Assembly: GCF_000987765.1 (NCBI RefSeq)
Contig: NZ_LAHP01000010.1
Span: 81,756 to 145,755, forward strand
Source of the DNA: Arsukibacterium sp. MJ3
GTDB taxonomy: Bacteria; Pseudomonadota; Gammaproteobacteria; Enterobacterales; Alteromonadaceae
DNA length: 64,000 nucleotides
Reading direction: 5' to 3'
Position numbers and translations under genes: made by a program. Under the pieces are notes generated by a model. That model ran no database searches. It was not told where the DNA came from and saw only the letters and a list, made by a program, of their open reading frames with translations. Numbering within the stretch: the stretch's first letter is position 1; each line of letters begins with the position of its first letter. Positions 63,300 through 64,000 of this stretch are shown here, piece after piece.

Positions 63300-63755
63300 T
63301 TAAAAAACCGGTACTACGTTTGCTTTGTCTATATTATCCATCAGCAAACGATAGGGTTTGCCATCAACTTCTATAACGAGCATGTCAGTGTCTATTGCTT
63401 GCAACATGCCTTTGAATTTTCTTCTGTTATCTTGCGCTATCGCCAGCTTCACTTCAATCTGCTGGCCGACAGCCTGGGTAAAATGTGCTTCGGTAAATAG
63501 CGGTCTGGCTAACCCTGGTGATGAAACTTCCAAGGTATACTCGTTAGGAATAGGGTCTTCCACATCCAGTACAGCACTAACTTCACGGCTTACCAAAGCA
63601 CAATTCTCAACAGTAATACCGTCAGCGTGATCAATATATAGCCGCAACGTGGTGTGCCTACCGGCACGCAGCAATTCAATACCCCACAATGCAAAACCTG
63701 AGTTTGCTATTGTAGGGGTCAACAACTCAACCAGTTGTTGTTCTTGTTTAGTCAA
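63300..63755 (-). CDS. rimP: Ribosome maturation factor RimP
   Basis: A 30S assembly factor, 151 residues from TTG 63755 (read as [20 protein letters not shown]). GGAGG lies five bases before this TTG. The frame is open to 63842, but that region contains the leader hairpins, so the longer form is unlikely. Conserved segments: [44 protein letters not shown]. It is the first gene of the rimP-nusA-infB-rbfA-truB operon. Confidence 0.94.
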   Translation of the reverse strand: MTKQEQQLVELLTPTIANSGFALWGIELLRAGRHTTLRLYIDHADGITVENCALVSREVSAVLDVEDPIPNEYTLEVSSPGLARPLFTEAHFTQAVGQQIEVKLAIAQDNRRKFKGMLQAIDTDMLVIEVDGKPYRLLMDNIDKANVVPVF

Positions 63756-63773
63756 AAAGACCTCCGAATACAC

Positions 63774-63800
63774 CAATAAAAAATGGGCATAGCGCCCATT
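63774..63800 (-). terminator. rimP leader hairpin 2 (terminator-like)
   Basis: On the minus strand AATGGGC (63794-63800), five-base loop, GCCCATT (63782-63788), then a T run (63776-63783 as A on the plus strand). It lies 27 bases upstream of the rimP start. Confidence 0.75.
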
Positions 63801-63826
63801 ACTGCAAAACTGACACGCCAGATACG

Positions 63827-63850
63827 AAAACGCCCCGAACAAGCGGGGCG
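63827..63850 (-). terminator. rimP leader hairpin 1 (terminator-like)
   Basis: On the minus strand CGCCCCG (63844-63850) and CGGGGCG (63831-63837) with a six-base loop, followed by TTTTCG. It lies between the tRNA-like remnant and hairpin 2. Confidence 0.7.
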
Positions 63851-63915
63851 AAGTAACATCCTAACAACACCCATATCGCCAATGGCTATTGTGAAAAAAA
63901 AGTCTAACCTAAAGT

Positions 63916-63975
63916 TGGTTGCGGGAGCCGGATTTAGCACCTTCGCCCTGTGGTTATAAAGAGGAGCCCGAGGGC
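63916..63975 (-). pseudogene. Degenerate 3' fragment resembling initiator tRNA-fMet
   Basis: On the minus strand, blocks of a tRNA-fMet 3' half appear in order: TCGGGCTC, ATAACC, CGAAGGT, then AAATCCGGCTCCCGCAACCA ending in CCA at 63916-63918. They are separated by CTCTTT, ACAGGG and GCT. The T-stem 3' arm CCGGC has no complementary 5' arm, and no 5' half is visible before the window edge, so it cannot fold as a tRNA. Initiator tRNA genes precede rimP in many gammaproteobacteria, so an intact copy may lie just beyond 64000. Confidence 0.5.
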
Positions 63976-64000
63976 GCAATCTCAATATAACTGTCTAACC

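Noticed and set aside
63752..63985. Minus-strand frame of 77 codons upstream of rimP
   Set aside because: It runs through two terminator-like hairpins and the tRNA remnant and overlaps the rimP start; no protein signature.
1..64000. Search for CRISPR arrays, complete insertion sequences, rRNA and intact tRNA genes
   Set aside because: No regularly spaced repeats, transposase, integrase, rRNA or foldable tRNA sequence was seen by eye.

Overview
The window looks like chromosomal DNA of a free-living, probably aquatic gammaproteobacterium. Gene content and order (miaB-ybeZ-ybeY-corC-lnt; leuS-lptE-holA-nadD-rsfS-rlmH-mrdA-mrdB-rlpA-dacA-ybeD-lipB-lipA; rimP-nusA-infB-rbfA-truB-rpsO-pnp-nlpI) match the Enterobacterales/Alteromonadales pattern. 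NhaD, a SulP/Usp pair, a PEP-CTERM protein and an HvfA-type metallophore locus suggest the Rheinheimera/Alishewanella/Arsukibacterium group. That placement is an inference from gene content; no rRNA is present.

Layout. 1-5.1 kb: mixed housekeeping and conserved genes (DUF819 permease cut by the left edge, HopJ-family protein, ogt, beta-barrel protein, pirin, mtnN, CobD/CbiB-like). 5.2-9.8 kb: one 1515-residue periplasmic-propeller/PAS/GGDEF/EAL sensor. 9.8-16.2 kb: EamA exporter, then miaB-ybeZ-ybeY-corC-lnt. 16.5-18.2 kb: secreted subtilase. 18.5-22.8 kb (minus): Lon-like protease overlapping a DUF389 membrane protein.

23.3-29.1 kb is the most interesting part. It holds an HvfA-like RiPP metallophore precursor with three paired Cys modules, its MNIO maturase (HvfB) and partner (HvfC), then a periplasmic thioredoxin plus CcdA, a TetR regulator, and an ECF sigma factor with a DUF3379 anti-sigma factor and a small membrane protein. 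By eye, three promoters in this region share TGAAA-N19-GTCTT, in front of hvfA, the thioredoxin gene and the sigma gene. Three sites share the palindrome TTGAACAATTGTTCAA, beside the thioredoxin promoter, at the tetR start and in the sigma-gene leader. Together these suggest one metal/thiol-stress regulon under two layers of control.

29.1-36.9 kb: transport and metabolism, mostly minus strand (ZIP, NhaD, DCC protein, succinate-semialdehyde dehydrogenase, Usp, SulP) plus a patatin. 36.9-50.3 kb: the leuS-to-lipA cluster for tRNA charging, LPS assembly, replication, NAD synthesis, cell-wall elongation and lipoate. 50.3-52.4 kb: an AT-rich accessory cassette (beta-barrel protein, PEP-CTERM protein) with short repeats at its ends. 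52.5 kb to the right edge: a PilZ protein, then on the minus strand rimP-nusA-infB-rbfA-truB, rpsO, pnp, nlpI and an HExxH lipoprotein. The right edge holds two terminator-like hairpins in the rimP leader and a degenerate 3' piece of an initiator tRNA. No CRISPR array, complete insertion sequence, rRNA or intact tRNA was seen.
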